From assembly GCA_913060565.1 (NCBI GenBank), contig CAJXRU010000001.1, positions 1 through 64,000 of the forward strand: DNA of 64,000 nucleotides, read 5' to 3'. Positions 40,216 to 48,725 of the stretch are shown one piece after another (position 1 is the stretch's first letter; the number at the start of each line of letters is the position of its first letter). The notes beneath the pieces are model-generated. The model saw nothing but the letters and a program-made list of their open reading frames with translations. It ran no database searches and had not been told where the DNA came from. This DNA comes from an uncultured Gammaproteobacteria bacterium. GTDB lineage: Bacteria > Pseudomonadota > Gammaproteobacteria > Enterobacterales > Psychrobiaceae. The position numbers and the translations under genes were made by a program.

Positions 40216-41562
40216 ATGCTTGATAACCAGCTATTTAATAAGATTGCCGCTAAACTTAGCGGCTTTTATCTTTGCCTTCTCATCATTGGATTAATGACCT
40301 CAGAACTTTTTATCGTTCTGTTTGTTGGTACTTTTCTTCTATTTATTTTTAATCTGAAACAGTTCCACAAATTGGTGCTGTGGGTATGGCAATCGCCGCA
40401 AAAGAAACATCAAGGAAGTAGTTCAAGCTGGGATAATGTGTACTATGGCGTTGACAATATTCAGCGTGGAAATCGTCGTCGCCGCCGTCAACTCGTTAAT
40501 AATTTGGGCGAATTTCGACAAGGTGCCGATGCATTGCCTGATGGCGTTGTCATGTATAACGAAGAAAACAATATTCTGTGGTGTAACAGCCAAGCGCGTG
40601 CTTTGTTAGGTTTAAAATGGCCGACGGATCAAGGGCAGCGTCTTGATAACCTTATTCGTTATCCACAGTTTTCTGAATATCTTGCCGCTCGCGAATATAA
40701 CCAAGCATTGCTAATTCAATCGCCAGCCGATGAAGACATCTTGTTAGAAAATCGCATTATTTCTTACGGCGAAAATCAATATCTATTAGTGTCCCGTGAT
40801 GTGACACGTTTGAATCAGCTTGAAGAGATGCGCAGAGAATTTGTAGCCAACGTCTCTCACGAATTAAAGACGCCATTGACAGTACTTCAAGGCTACCTTG
40901 AGTTAATTGATGATGTCGATGGCGGTAGTCGCAGTAGTAACAAAGCTGTTCGCGCTATGCGTATGCAAACATCGCGCATGCAGTCGATGGTTGAGCAATT
41001 GCTTGCGCTTTCAAAACTAGAGTTTTCATCCATTGCTTCAAAGCACACCAAAGTGAACATGCAAGAGCAAATGGACATGTTGGAGTCTGATGCGATGAGC
41101 CTGATTGGCGAGCGCGACATGACCGTGCATTTTGATGTTGAACAGAATCTGGATGTATATGGCGACGAAACTCAAATTTACAGCGCATGCGCCAACTTAG
41201 TGACTAATGCAATTCGTTACTGCCCGGATGGTAGTTCAATTTGGGTCACTTGGCATCATCACCCTCATGGCGCGCAGTTTATGGTACGTGATAATGGACC
41301 AGGGATAGCTCCAATTCACCTTAACCGTTTAACAGAACGTTTCTATCGCATTGAACAATCACGCTCAAGCGAGAGCGGTGGCACCGGACTTGGACTGGCC
41401 ATTGTTAAACATGTTCTTAAAAATCATCAATCTAGTTTAAAAATTAAAAGTACGCTTGGCAAAGGATGTCGCTTTAGTTTTGTGATCGATAATGATCGTA
41501 TTGTTTCGTTTATTAACAAAAATGGTCAATTAAATGAATCGTCACAAAAGCTTAATAATTAA
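40216..41562 (+). CDS. phoR: Phosphate regulon sensor histidine kinase PhoR
   Basis: 448 residues from the ATG at 40216; a TTG at 40213 abuts the phoB stop and is the alternative start. There are two close membrane helices at the N-terminus with no real periplasmic domain, a DUF3329/charged linker, a PAS domain (about 95-190, ALPDGVVMYNEENNILWCN), then HisKA with NVSHELKTPLTVLQGYLE and HATPase with DNGPGIAP and GGTGLGLAIVKHVL. This matches PhoR, which senses through the PstSCAB-PhoU complex. Confidence 0.96.
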   Translation: MLDNQLFNKIAAKLSGFYLCLLIIGLMTSELFIVLFVGTFLLFIFNLKQFHKLVLWVWQSPQKKHQGSSSSWDNVYYGVDNIQRGNRRRRRQLVNNLGEFRQGADALPDGVVMYNEENNILWCNSQARALLGLKWPTDQGQRLDNLIRYPQFSEYLAAREYNQALLIQSPADEDILLENRIISYGENQYLLVSRDVTRLNQLEEMRREFVANVSHELKTPLTVLQGYLELIDDVDGGSRSSNKAVRAMRMQTSRMQSMVEQLLALSKLEFSSIASKHTKVNMQEQMDMLESDAMSLIGERDMTVHFDVEQNLDVYGDETQIYSACANLVTNAIRYCPDGSSIWVTWHHHPHGAQFMVRDNGPGIAPIHLNRLTERFYRIEQSRSSESGGTGLGLAIVKHVLKNHQSSLKIKSTLGKGCRFSFVIDNDRIVSFINKNGQLNESSQKLNN

Positions 41563-41578
41563 GTCACCTAACTGTCAC
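41561..41578 (+). promoter_or_regulatory. Pho-box-like site upstream of pstS
   Basis: AAGTCACCTAACTGTCAC matches the PhoB consensus at 14 of 18 positions; the second repeat CTGTCAC is perfect. It overlaps the last two bases of the phoR stop codon and lies 79-96 bases before the pstS ATG. Confidence 0.65.
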
Positions 41579-41656
41579 TTAATTAATGCAACATAAGCCT
41601 CGTTTACAACTTAATGACACAATAGTTCTTATAAAAGAACGTTATCGGAGTAACAA

Positions 41657-42634
41657 ATGAAATTATTAAAACTAGCGCGCAATATCGGTCTAACCCTATT
41701 AACCTCTGGTTTAGTGGTATCGGCAAACGCGTCAACAATTGACAAAAAATTACCGGACTACGTTAAAACTCAAGGTGTTTCAGGCAACATGTCTTCGGTA
41801 GGTTCTGACACATTAGCGAATATGATGACATTCTGGGCTGAAGAATTTAAGCGTAACTACCCAAATGTAAACATTCAAATTCAAGCGGCTGGTTCTTCTA
41901 CTGCGCCACCGGCATTAACTGAAGGTACGTCTCAATTCGGTCCAATGAGCCGTAAAATGAAAGCGCGTGAAATTGAAGCATTCGAAAAGCGTTTTGGTTA
42001 CAAGCCAACGCCAGTTCGCGTAGCTATTGATGCACTTGCAGTATTTGCACACAAAGACAACCCAATTGAAGGCTTAACAATTGCACAAGTTGATAGCATC
42101 TTCTCTGTAACCAATAAGTGTGGTGGCAAACCAGTTAACCGTTGGGGTGATTTAGGTCTAACAGGTAGCTGGGAAGGGAAAGACATCCAGTTATACGGAC
42201 GTAATTCAGTATCTGGTACTTATGGTTACTTTAAAAAGAAAGCACTGTGTAAAGGTGACTTTAACACAAAAGTAAATGAGCAACCGGGTTCTGCATCTGT
42301 AGTGCAATCAGTAGCATCGTCTATCAATGCACTAGGTTACTCAGGTATCGGTTATAAAACATCAAGCGTTAAAGCAATTGCTCTCGCTAAGAAAGGCACT
42401 AATTACGTTGCTGCAACGAAAGAGAATGCATTGAACGGTACTTACCCACTTTCTCGTTACCTATACGTATATGTGAACAAGCACCCAAACAAGCCATTAG
42501 CGCCAATGGATCGTGAGTTCTTAAAAATGGTTCTTTCTAAAACTGGTCAGAAGATTGTTGCTAAAGATGGTTACATTCCACTATCTGCAAAAGTAGCAAA
42601 CAAAGAGCTTAAAAAGCTAGGCATCAAACTTTAA
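41657..42634 (+). CDS. pstS: Phosphate ABC transporter substrate-binding protein
   Basis: 325 residues with a signal peptide of about 25 residues (SANA cleavage). A class II periplasmic binding fold with phosphate-contact motifs [30 protein letters not shown] and [13 protein letters not shown]. It captures phosphate for PstCAB. It is separated from pstC by about 14 kb; here it stands alone with its own Pho-box-like site and terminator, next to phoBR. Confidence 0.96.
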   Translation: MKLLKLARNIGLTLLTSGLVVSANASTIDKKLPDYVKTQGVSGNMSSVGSDTLANMMTFWAEEFKRNYPNVNIQIQAAGSSTAPPALTEGTSQFGPMSRKMKAREIEAFEKRFGYKPTPVRVAIDALAVFAHKDNPIEGLTIAQVDSIFSVTNKCGGKPVNRWGDLGLTGSWEGKDIQLYGRNSVSGTYGYFKKKALCKGDFNTKVNEQPGSASVVQSVASSINALGYSGIGYKTSSVKAIALAKKGTNYVAATKENALNGTYPLSRYLYVYVNKHPNKPLAPMDREFLKMVLSKTGQKIVAKDGYIPLSAKVANKELKKLGIKL

Positions 42635-42653
42635 TTGATACCTTAATCATAAG

Positions 42654-42685
42654 AAAAGCCGCTCAGTAAACTGAGCGGCTTTTTT
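42654..42685 (+). terminator. Intrinsic terminator after pstS
   Basis: AAAAGCCGCTCAG, loop TAAA, CTGAGCGGCTTTTTT. A strong stem with a U-tract, 20 bases past the pstS stop. Confidence 0.92.
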
Positions 42686-42738
42686 ATGTTCACGACTAAA
42701 TGGATTTAGGAGGTAGAACGAAGCAGGAGCTAGAGCCG

Positions 42739-42805
42739 AGGATGAACGGTATCGAGCGGTGCCATGGCAGAAAATCGGTTCCTGGCATTTCTAAGTATCA
42801 CATCC
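42739..42805. repeat. Dispersed intergenic repeat, copy B
   Basis: AGGATGAACGGT (42739-42750), TGCCATGGCAGAAAAT (42760-42775) and ACATCC (42800-42805) occur in the same order as in copy A at 30187-30309, without the extra 48 bases. Like copy A it directly follows a terminator. Confidence 0.7.
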
Positions 42806-42831
42806 ATATAAGTAATGAGTCGATGTGCAAT

Positions 42832-43761
42832 TTATAAAATATCTGTTTCGTATTCTTTTTCTAGTTGGATGACACGATTTCTGCCAGCTTCTTTAGCCTG
42901 ATATAACGCCTTATCTGCTCTTGCTAAAACTAATGATTCATCATCTTTGTCATCATCGTGATAAACAGAAACACCGCAACTAATAGTTACGTCAATGACA
43001 TGTTCGTCGATAATAAAGGGAGTACGAGATATATTGTCACAAACACGCTGATAAACCACAGTTGCGTCTACTTGGTCTATGGGGGTAATTACAACAAATT
43101 CTTCGCCCCCGTAACGACCAATTAAGTCATAATCGCGTAGCGCATGTTGCATGCGTTTAGTCACTTCAATAATCACTTTATCACCGACTAAATGACCATA
43201 GGTATCATTAATTTTTTTAAAATGATCAATATCGCACATACCAATACAAAGCACTTGTTTAAGTCGCTCTACACGTTTCATTTCACGGGGAATAGCTTCC
43301 ATGATTGCACGCCTGTTGAATATTCCTGTAAGAGCATCATGACTTGCTAACAGAGTTACTTCGGCGAGAGTGTCGTTGAGTTTGTTTTGAATTTCAATCA
43401 TGCGCTTACCTACTTGAAGGCGCACTTTTAGTTCATCACTATCAAAGGGTTTGGCGACATAATCATTGGCTCCGCGAGATAACCCTTCAACAATGTCATT
43501 AGATGATGTTCTTGATGTTAGCAGTAATACATAAGGTGGGCTTTGTGGATTTTGTGCAATAGCACGCTCACATACTTCAACGCCATTTAAGTTGGGCATT
43601 TCCCAATCGAGTAACAATAATTCTGGCGGGTTTTCTTGCTGCATGATGTCCCACGCTTGCTGACCATCTTCAGCAATGATTACATCATAACCCCAAGGTT
43701 TGGTGATTGATTGCAACATCGTACGAGACAGTTTGCTGTCGTCGGCAATTAATAATTTCAC
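42832..43761 (-). CDS. Response regulator with GGDEF domain
   Basis: 309 residues. A receiver (about 1-120) has DD at the start and phospho-acceptor Asp52 in LLLLDWEMPNLNG, with LTSR and KPFDSDE. The GGDEF domain (about 140-305) has GRYGGEEFVVI and a complete inhibitory RxxD site (RDYD). So it is an active, phosphorylation-controlled and product-inhibited diguanylate cyclase (PleD/WspR-like). It is monocistronic with no linked kinase. Confidence 0.95.
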   Translation of the reverse strand: MKLLIADDSKLSRTMLQSITKPWGYDVIIAEDGQQAWDIMQQENPPELLLLDWEMPNLNGVEVCERAIAQNPQSPPYVLLLTSRTSSNDIVEGLSRGANDYVAKPFDSDELKVRLQVGKRMIEIQNKLNDTLAEVTLLASHDALTGIFNRRAIMEAIPREMKRVERLKQVLCIGMCDIDHFKKINDTYGHLVGDKVIIEVTKRMQHALRDYDLIGRYGGEEFVVITPIDQVDATVVYQRVCDNISRTPFIIDEHVIDVTISCGVSVYHDDDKDDESLVLARADKALYQAKEAGRNRVIQLEKEYETDIL

Positions 43762-43915
43762 AAATTTTACTCACTGTAACAGTTAACATTTAATCGATGT
43801 TGATGATGAGAAAACTGCAGAAAATCCATTCTAATCCCGACCCTCAATTTGTGCTTGGTAAGAAATAATACCTAATCAGCCTAAAATTACTAGTTTTATC
43901 GAAAGTGCTTACTCT

Positions 43916-44611
43916 TCAAGTATCAATACTGACTAACTGATACTGTTGTTTAAATTTTCGTAGACCAGAAGTGGTAAAGGTAACAACGCGAGAATCTAAC
44001 TCTCTAATTGCCCAACCACGATTAAATACATCGTTTAAGATCCATTGTCCTAGTGCGCCTGCTAAATGATCTCTACGTTCACTCCAGTCTAAACATGCTT
44101 TGCATATTGGCCGCTTTTGTTGCCTTAACTCGGCGGCGTCGAAACCAAGTGATTTAAAAAATTGCTGGCCTAATTCACTCAATTGTATATCCGTCGTATC
44201 CGACAGAAAAAACTCTTTGATGAGCAGTTCATCCATCAAATTTACCGCTAGCTCTCCAGCTAAATGATCATAACAGACGCGAGAATTCCGTAATGCGTTA
44301 TCACTGGGGCCTGTTGCTATTTCATTTGCTTTAATGCACGAAGAGATATTCAGTAATGACTCGATAAGCGCCGCAACTTCTTGACCGTGGATTTGAAAAT
44401 ATTTGTGCCGTCCCTGCTTGCGCACCAATAATAATTTACTGTTAACCAACTTGGTTAAATGGCTACTCGCCGTTGATGAACTGATGTCTGCTTCAACAGC
44501 TAATTCTGTTGCGGTTAGTGCTTTTCCACTCATTAACGCAATCATCATCTTAGCGCGAGTTGGTTCGCCAAGGAGAGCAGCGATATGGGCAATATTGGGT
44601 TCGTTATTCAT
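43916..44611 (-). CDS. ArsR-type winged-helix transcriptional regulator
   Basis: 231 residues from the ATG at 44611 (MNNEPNIAHIAALLGEPTRAKMM). An ArsR/SmtB winged helix occupies about residues 5-90 (TATELAVEADISSSTASSHLTKLVNSKLL). The long C-terminal domain has CKACLDWSERRDHLAGALG, a motif I associate with a recurrent ArsR subfamily lacking the classic metal site. An in-frame ATG at 44644 exists but lies in the promoter space of the divergent hydrolase gene. It probably controls that gene pair. Confidence 0.85.
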   Translation of the reverse strand: MNNEPNIAHIAALLGEPTRAKMMIALMSGKALTATELAVEADISSSTASSHLTKLVNSKLLLVRKQGRHKYFQIHGQEVAALIESLLNISSCIKANEIATGPSDNALRNSRVCYDHLAGELAVNLMDELLIKEFFLSDTTDIQLSELGQQFFKSLGFDAAELRQQKRPICKACLDWSERRDHLAGALGQWILNDVFNRGWAIRELDSRVVTFTTSGLRKFKQQYQLVSIDT

Positions 44612-44715
44612 ATTTAATTTACAGTTCGATGACGGTCGAAGCATTGGATTTTAAAGGCTTTAGACTACGTGATGAATCTTGGTTAATCAACGAATACAGC
44701 CAGTTAGGAATATGC

Positions 44716-45738
44716 ATGAAGTTTTTCAGTTTTATCACATTGATTGTTTTAGCGATGTTAATCGCGGAATCTTTCGTTAGCAAATCGTCAGTAGAGCCCG
44801 CGCAGTATCAACTATTTAAGATTGAGAGCCATCGCCAGAATCTAGCGCTGGCATTACATCGTTATTCACCACGCCAACAAAACATAAAAGGCACTATTTT
44901 ATTGCTTCACGGATCGTCATTTCCTTCAAAATTGTCTTTTGGTTTTTCGATGACTGGCGGCTCTTGGGCAGACTATCTGGTGGCGCATGGCTATCGGGTA
45001 TACATGCTCGACTTTTTGGGCTTTGGTTACTCAGACCGTTATCCAGAAATGATTAATTCATTGAAATCGGCACAGCCTGTAGGTCAATTGACTGATGTCT
45101 CTGGAGATGTCGCTCGCGCGATCAGCTTTATTTTGGACAAAGAGGCTCTTCTTTTTATCGATCTGCTTGGACATTCATGGGGTAGTGCTGTTGCTGCGCA
45201 TTATGCCCAGAGTCATAAAGGACAGATAAAAAACTTGGTGTTATACGCTAGCATTTATCATCACGATCAAGCGCTTGATAAACCGTTAAAACTGGTACCC
45301 GCCTATAAAGATTTGTCTGCAATAGCCCGCGTCGAATCATTAAATAACTTATCACCGACAACATCGTTACTCGCTAACAGCATATTCGATGAATGGCCAC
45401 AACAATGGTTAGCATCAGCTCCCCTAACTGACAATTCACAGAGTGTACGTTATCCCGCTGGCCCAAGTATTGATGTGCAAAACCTGCTTCGTGGCAAGCC
45501 GTTATTTAACGCCAGCCAAATAAAAAATAATGTCTTGGTGATCCGCGGTGAGTACGACAAATTCCCATCTAATGAGCATGCCAATCGTTTATTTGAAGAT
45601 TTAACGGCCGCTAAACGCAAGCAATACGTTGTGATTGGTGAAGGTACCCACGTCATCCATTTAGAGAAAAATAGACGACAACTTTACCAACAGGTGATGT
45701 CGTTTTTAACCAATACAGAAGAGGAAAGCAACCAATGA
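44716..45738 (+). CDS. Alpha/beta hydrolase with N-terminal membrane anchor
   Basis: 340 residues from the ATG at 44716 (TTAGGA eight bases upstream). A hydrophobic N-terminus (MKFFSFITLIVLAMLIAESF) is a signal anchor or signal peptide. The hydrolase fold has an oxyanion LLHGSSF region, the nucleophile elbow LLGHSWGSA near residue 154, an acid in GEYDKFPS and the final His in GEGTHVIHLE, so the triad is complete. The substrate is unknown. It overlaps the downstream monooxygenase-like gene by four bases and is divergent from the ArsR gene. Confidence 0.85.
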   Translation: MKFFSFITLIVLAMLIAESFVSKSSVEPAQYQLFKIESHRQNLALALHRYSPRQQNIKGTILLLHGSSFPSKLSFGFSMTGGSWADYLVAHGYRVYMLDFLGFGYSDRYPEMINSLKSAQPVGQLTDVSGDVARAISFILDKEALLFIDLLGHSWGSAVAAHYAQSHKGQIKNLVLYASIYHHDQALDKPLKLVPAYKDLSAIARVESLNNLSPTTSLLANSIFDEWPQQWLASAPLTDNSQSVRYPAGPSIDVQNLLRGKPLFNASQIKNNVLVIRGEYDKFPSNEHANRLFEDLTAAKRKQYVVIGEGTHVIHLEKNRRQLYQQVMSFLTNTEEESNQ

Positions 45739-46079
45739 TAGCTGTAATTTTTGAAGTCAAAGCCCATGCTGAGAAAGAGCAAGAGTACTTTGATTACGCA
45801 GAAGAGCTCGCCCCTATTGTTCAAAATGCCAAAGGGCTTATTTCGATAGAGCGTTTCGAAAGTCGAACCAACAAGGGGAAGGTACTTTCGTTGTCCTTTT
45901 GGGAAGATGAAGCGAGTGTGAAAGCGTGGCGCAATAATGTAATGCATCGACAAATACAACAACAAGCGAGAGCGGAAACTTTTGAAGAATATAGAATTCG
46001 AGTCGCTGATGTGCAGCGAGATTACACAATGGTTAAACGGGATGAAGCGCCATCAGATAGTAATGACGCACACCGATAA
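45735..46079 (+). CDS. ABM-domain (antibiotic biosynthesis monooxygenase-like) protein
   Basis: 114 residues, a single ferredoxin-like ABM domain: MIAVIFEVKAHAEKEQEYFDYAEELAP, GLISIERFESRTNKGKVLSLSFWEDEASVKAWRN (in parts). Such proteins are small cytoplasmic dimers, some cofactor-free monooxygenases or heme-degrading enzymes; a specific reaction cannot be assigned. The ATGA overlap with the hydrolase shows tight coupling. Confidence 0.88.
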   Translation: MIAVIFEVKAHAEKEQEYFDYAEELAPIVQNAKGLISIERFESRTNKGKVLSLSFWEDEASVKAWRNNVMHRQIQQQARAETFEEYRIRVADVQRDYTMVKRDEAPSDSNDAHR

Positions 46080-46112
46080 CTACATAAAGAGTAACTAACT
46101 CAATAGCTGATT

Positions 46113-47156
46113 TTAGACAAGTTCAGCTAACATCTCATCGCTATATTCAGTTAAGGCATCGCCTGATTTTAACTTGGCGACGTAATCAGGGTTCGCGATG
46201 AATGGTCGGCCAATCGCTAATAGATCAAAGCGGTTATCATTAATCGCTTGGCTGCCCGTCTCAGCGGTGTAACCGCCAACGCCCATTAATGCTTTGCTGT
46301 AATGAGCACGCACAAAGTCTGTTGCATTACCGCCAAGGTAATCGAATTTCATGGTGTCATCGAATAAACCTAAATGAAGGTAAGCTAGTTCACGTTGTTC
46401 TAGCTGTGCTAACAAATATTTGAATACATCACTGTCACGTTCATCACCAGCCATGTTGAAATAAGCGCCCGGTGAGATACGCAGTGCAGTTTTGTGCCAG
46501 CCAATCGCGTTGGCAATTGCATCGACTACCGCTAATGGAAAGCGAGCCATGTTTTCTGGCGTTTGACCGTATTCATCAGTACGTTTGTTGGCGTCATGAT
46601 GTAAAAACTGGTCAATCAGGTAACCGTTTGCACCATGAATTTCAATACCGTCAAAGCCTGCTTCAATGGCATTTTCAGCCGCTTTAGCATAGTCGCTAAC
46701 TAACTGAACTATTTCGTCAGCCGTTGCAGCCTTAGGTACCACGTAAGTTAAATCACGCATGCGCGGCACTGTGCCTTCTACTCGCTCTGCCGATGGCGCT
46801 AATACATCACCGCCATCAAAAAAGTGTGGATGAGCAACGCGACCTGTATGCCATAGCTGGGCGAAAATCTTACCACCATTAGCATGAACCGCATCGGTGA
46901 CTCTTTTCCAGCCTGCAATTTGCGGTGCAGTAAACAAACCGGGGGTATTGGGATAGCCTTGTGCGTCAGGACGAATAGTTGTGGCTTCACTGATTATTAA
47001 GCCGCTGTCGGCGCGCTTGGCATAATAATCAGCCATGGCTTGGGTTGGGACTAAATTATCGTCGGCCATACAACGAGTAAGTGGTGCCATCGCAATGCGA
47101 TTTGAAAGCTTGATCGTGTCGTTTAAAGAAAATGAATTAAATAAAATATCGGTCAT
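46113..47156 (-). CDS. Old Yellow Enzyme family NADH:flavin oxidoreductase (NemA-like)
   Basis: 347 residues. An FMN-binding TIM barrel that reduces activated alkenes such as N-ethylmaleimide, quinones or nitro compounds with NAD(P)H. Motifs in order: [61 protein letters not shown]-like text in parts, and [11 protein letters not shown]. It is divergent from a TetR gene, and three operator-like palindromes fill the gap, so repression relieved by electrophiles (NemR-like logic) is plausible. Confidence 0.93.
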   Translation of the reverse strand: [347 protein letters not shown]

Positions 47157-47172
47157 TGGTGTAATCTCGTAT

Positions 47173-47239
47173 TTGAATGTTCGTTCAAGATAGCTGTTGT
47201 TGAATGATCATTCAAGTACTTTTTTGAATAAGCGTTCAA
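47173..47239. promoter_or_regulatory. Three TetR-operator-like palindromes
   Basis: Three 16-base inverted repeats of the form TTGAANNNNNNTTCAA: TTGAATGTTCGTTCAA (47173-47188), TTGAATGATCATTCAA (47200-47215, perfect palindrome) and TTGAATAAGCGTTCAA (47224-47239), spaced 27 and 24 bases start to start. They lie between the divergent OYE and TetR genes and are probably bound by that TetR protein. Confidence 0.82.
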
Positions 47240-47281
47240 ATTAATCTACAATGCCGCTTGAGTTAGTAGAGTGAGAACGAC

Positions 47282-47863
47282 ATGCGCAGTGCAGAATTCG
47301 ATAAAGAAAAAGTGTTAAGAGCCGCGATTGCCGCCTTTGTGAATAAAGGCTACAACAAAACCAGTATGCAGGATCTTAAAAAAGCGACTGGACTGCATCC
47401 TGGTTCTATCTACTGTGCATTTGAAAATAAAGAAGGGCTGTTAATTGCTGCATTGGAGCAATACAACAAAGATCGATGTGGTGAGTTCTCTGATTATTTC
47501 AGTGGTGAAAAAACTGTATTAGCCGGCTTAAAAAACTACCTGATGAAAACAGTAACTAATTGCACCTCTTCAGGGCCCGAGCGCGTTTGTTTTTCGCAAC
47601 AAGCACTGAGTGAACTCAGTGAACAAACATCGGCTGTGGAAGCTGTTATTTCGAAAAACCTTAATGATTGGCAGCAGGGTTTTATCTGGATTTTTGAACA
47701 GGCACTTGCCGCTGGTGAAATTGATAATAGCCGTACTGCAAAGCAACGTACGCAAAGCTTGGTAATGGGTATTTACGGATTAAGAACATTCGCCCATACA
47801 CACCCAACTGTTGATGTACTTGAAGAACTTGCGACGCAATTATTAGAAGATGTAAGTCGCTAA
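47282..47863 (+). CDS. TetR family transcriptional regulator
   Basis: 193 residues. The N-terminal HTH is KVLRAAIAAFVNKGYNKTSMQDLKKATGLHPGSIYCAFENKEGLL (in parts), typical of the TetR group that controls OYE and efflux genes. The C-terminal ligand domain has CTSSGPERVCFSQQALSEL with two cysteines (near residues 93 and 101), which could react with electrophiles as in NemR, although this is inference. It converges with the cupin gene with a four-base overlap. Confidence 0.92.
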   Translation: MRSAEFDKEKVLRAAIAAFVNKGYNKTSMQDLKKATGLHPGSIYCAFENKEGLLIAALEQYNKDRCGEFSDYFSGEKTVLAGLKNYLMKTVTNCTSSGPERVCFSQQALSELSEQTSAVEAVISKNLNDWQQGFIWIFEQALAAGEIDNSRTAKQRTQSLVMGIYGLRTFAHTHPTVDVLEELATQLLEDVSR

Positions 47864-48239
47864 ATCCACACGTCATTATCAGCGGTTAATGCCGAGTCTG
47901 AATCTCCGGTATTCACCGTGCCGCGAGGCTCAATCATCATAATATGACATTCTTGCTCGGCGTAGGGTTTATGCTCAACGCCTTTGGGCACCACATATAT
48001 TTCACCCTCATCAAGTAGCACATCGCCATCGCGCAGTTTTATAATTATCGAGCCCTTAATTACCATAAACATTTCGTCGGTATCATCGTGTGTGTGCCAC
48101 ACAAATTCGTCTTTATTCGTGTGGACTAAGAGCTGGCAAGTTTAAATTGATAGTCGTTCATTTGTGCAATGACTTTAGGTGTCCAATGAGCCGAGAATTT
48201 AGCTAATTTATCGTTAAGGTTTATCGATTGATGACTCAT
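47860..48239 (-). pseudogene. Cupin-domain protein, frameshifted
   Basis: A small single-cupin protein interrupted by a frameshift. From the ATG at 48239 (AAGGCAG upstream) the frame reads MSHQSINLNDKLAKFSAHW...MNDYQFKLASS and hits TAG at 48128-48126. The neighbouring frame starts before this with LVHTNKDEFVWHTHDDTDEMF and runs through the cupin motif (HxHxxxxE) and MIEPRGTVNTG to 47860. One lost base (or two gained) near 48129-48142 explains it. The restored protein would have about 126 residues, the normal size. It is either a real pseudogene or a sequencing error. Confidence 0.82.
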
Positions 48240-48248
48240 TTTTCTGCC

Positions 48249-48557
48249 TTATCTATCTTGTGGTGGAATATGCTGATGTAAGTGACTAAACGCGCTAATA
48301 TCTTCTTCGCTATACTTGGTATTAACACGTGTTGTTGACGCTGGTTGAAACGCTAGGCCAACGCCAGTCCTACGAGATGTTACGGGGCGAATAGGTCTTG
48401 GCGTGAATCCACCGCCGCAATTGGGGCAAACATTTTTCAATAACTGTTCAACGCAGTCTTTGCAAAACGTACATTCGTAAGTACAAATATAGGCATTTGT
48501 GGCATCAACTGGTAAATCGATATCACACCCTTCACAATTGGGACGAAGCTCTAACAC
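48249..48557 (-). CDS. DUF1272 zinc-ribbon-like protein
   Basis: 102 residues from a GTG start. The first 57 residues match DUF1272: MLELRPNCEGCDIDLPVDATNAYIC, then CTFCKDCVEQLLKNVCPNCGGGF and RPIRP. Eight or more cysteines in CxxC pairs imply two zinc sites. The C-terminal 40 residues are low-complexity. Function is unknown. It lies 9 bases upstream of the frameshifted cupin and was probably cotranscribed with it. Confidence 0.9.
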   Translation of the reverse strand: MLELRPNCEGCDIDLPVDATNAYICTYECTFCKDCVEQLLKNVCPNCGGGFTPRPIRPVTSRRTGVGLAFQPASTTRVNTKYSEEDISAFSHLHQHIPPQDR

Positions 48558-48621
48558 ACCTTATTCCTTATGTTTGTCCATCATTCTTTCCAGAGGCGTT
48601 TTCTTACCTGAAACTTTTTAT

Positions 48622-48720
48622 CTAAGAAAAGTGCAACATATTCCATGCTGCAAAGCCTTCTACAAAAGAGGCTATAACAGCAATAATTATCAAAATTACG
48701 CCAATGATCTTCCTATCATC
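48622..48720 (-). other. Possible 33-residue membrane peptide without a normal start codon
   Basis: An open frame on the minus strand encodes DDRKIIGVILIIIAVIAS then FVEGFAAWNMLHFS and a TAG stop at 48624-48622. It has one convincing hydrophobic helix with positive residues before it. There is no ATG or GTG in frame. An out-of-frame ATG with AGGAAGAG nearby begins one base away (48719), so a lost base or a rare start (ATT) would be needed. It lies directly after the SRPBCC gene. Confidence 0.3.
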
Positions 48721-48725
48721 TCTTC

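Noticed and set aside
44560-44715. Upstream extension of the hydrolase frame overlapping the ArsR gene
   Set aside because: It would overlap the divergent ArsR start. The ATG at 44716 has a ribosome site and begins a proper hydrophobic anchor.
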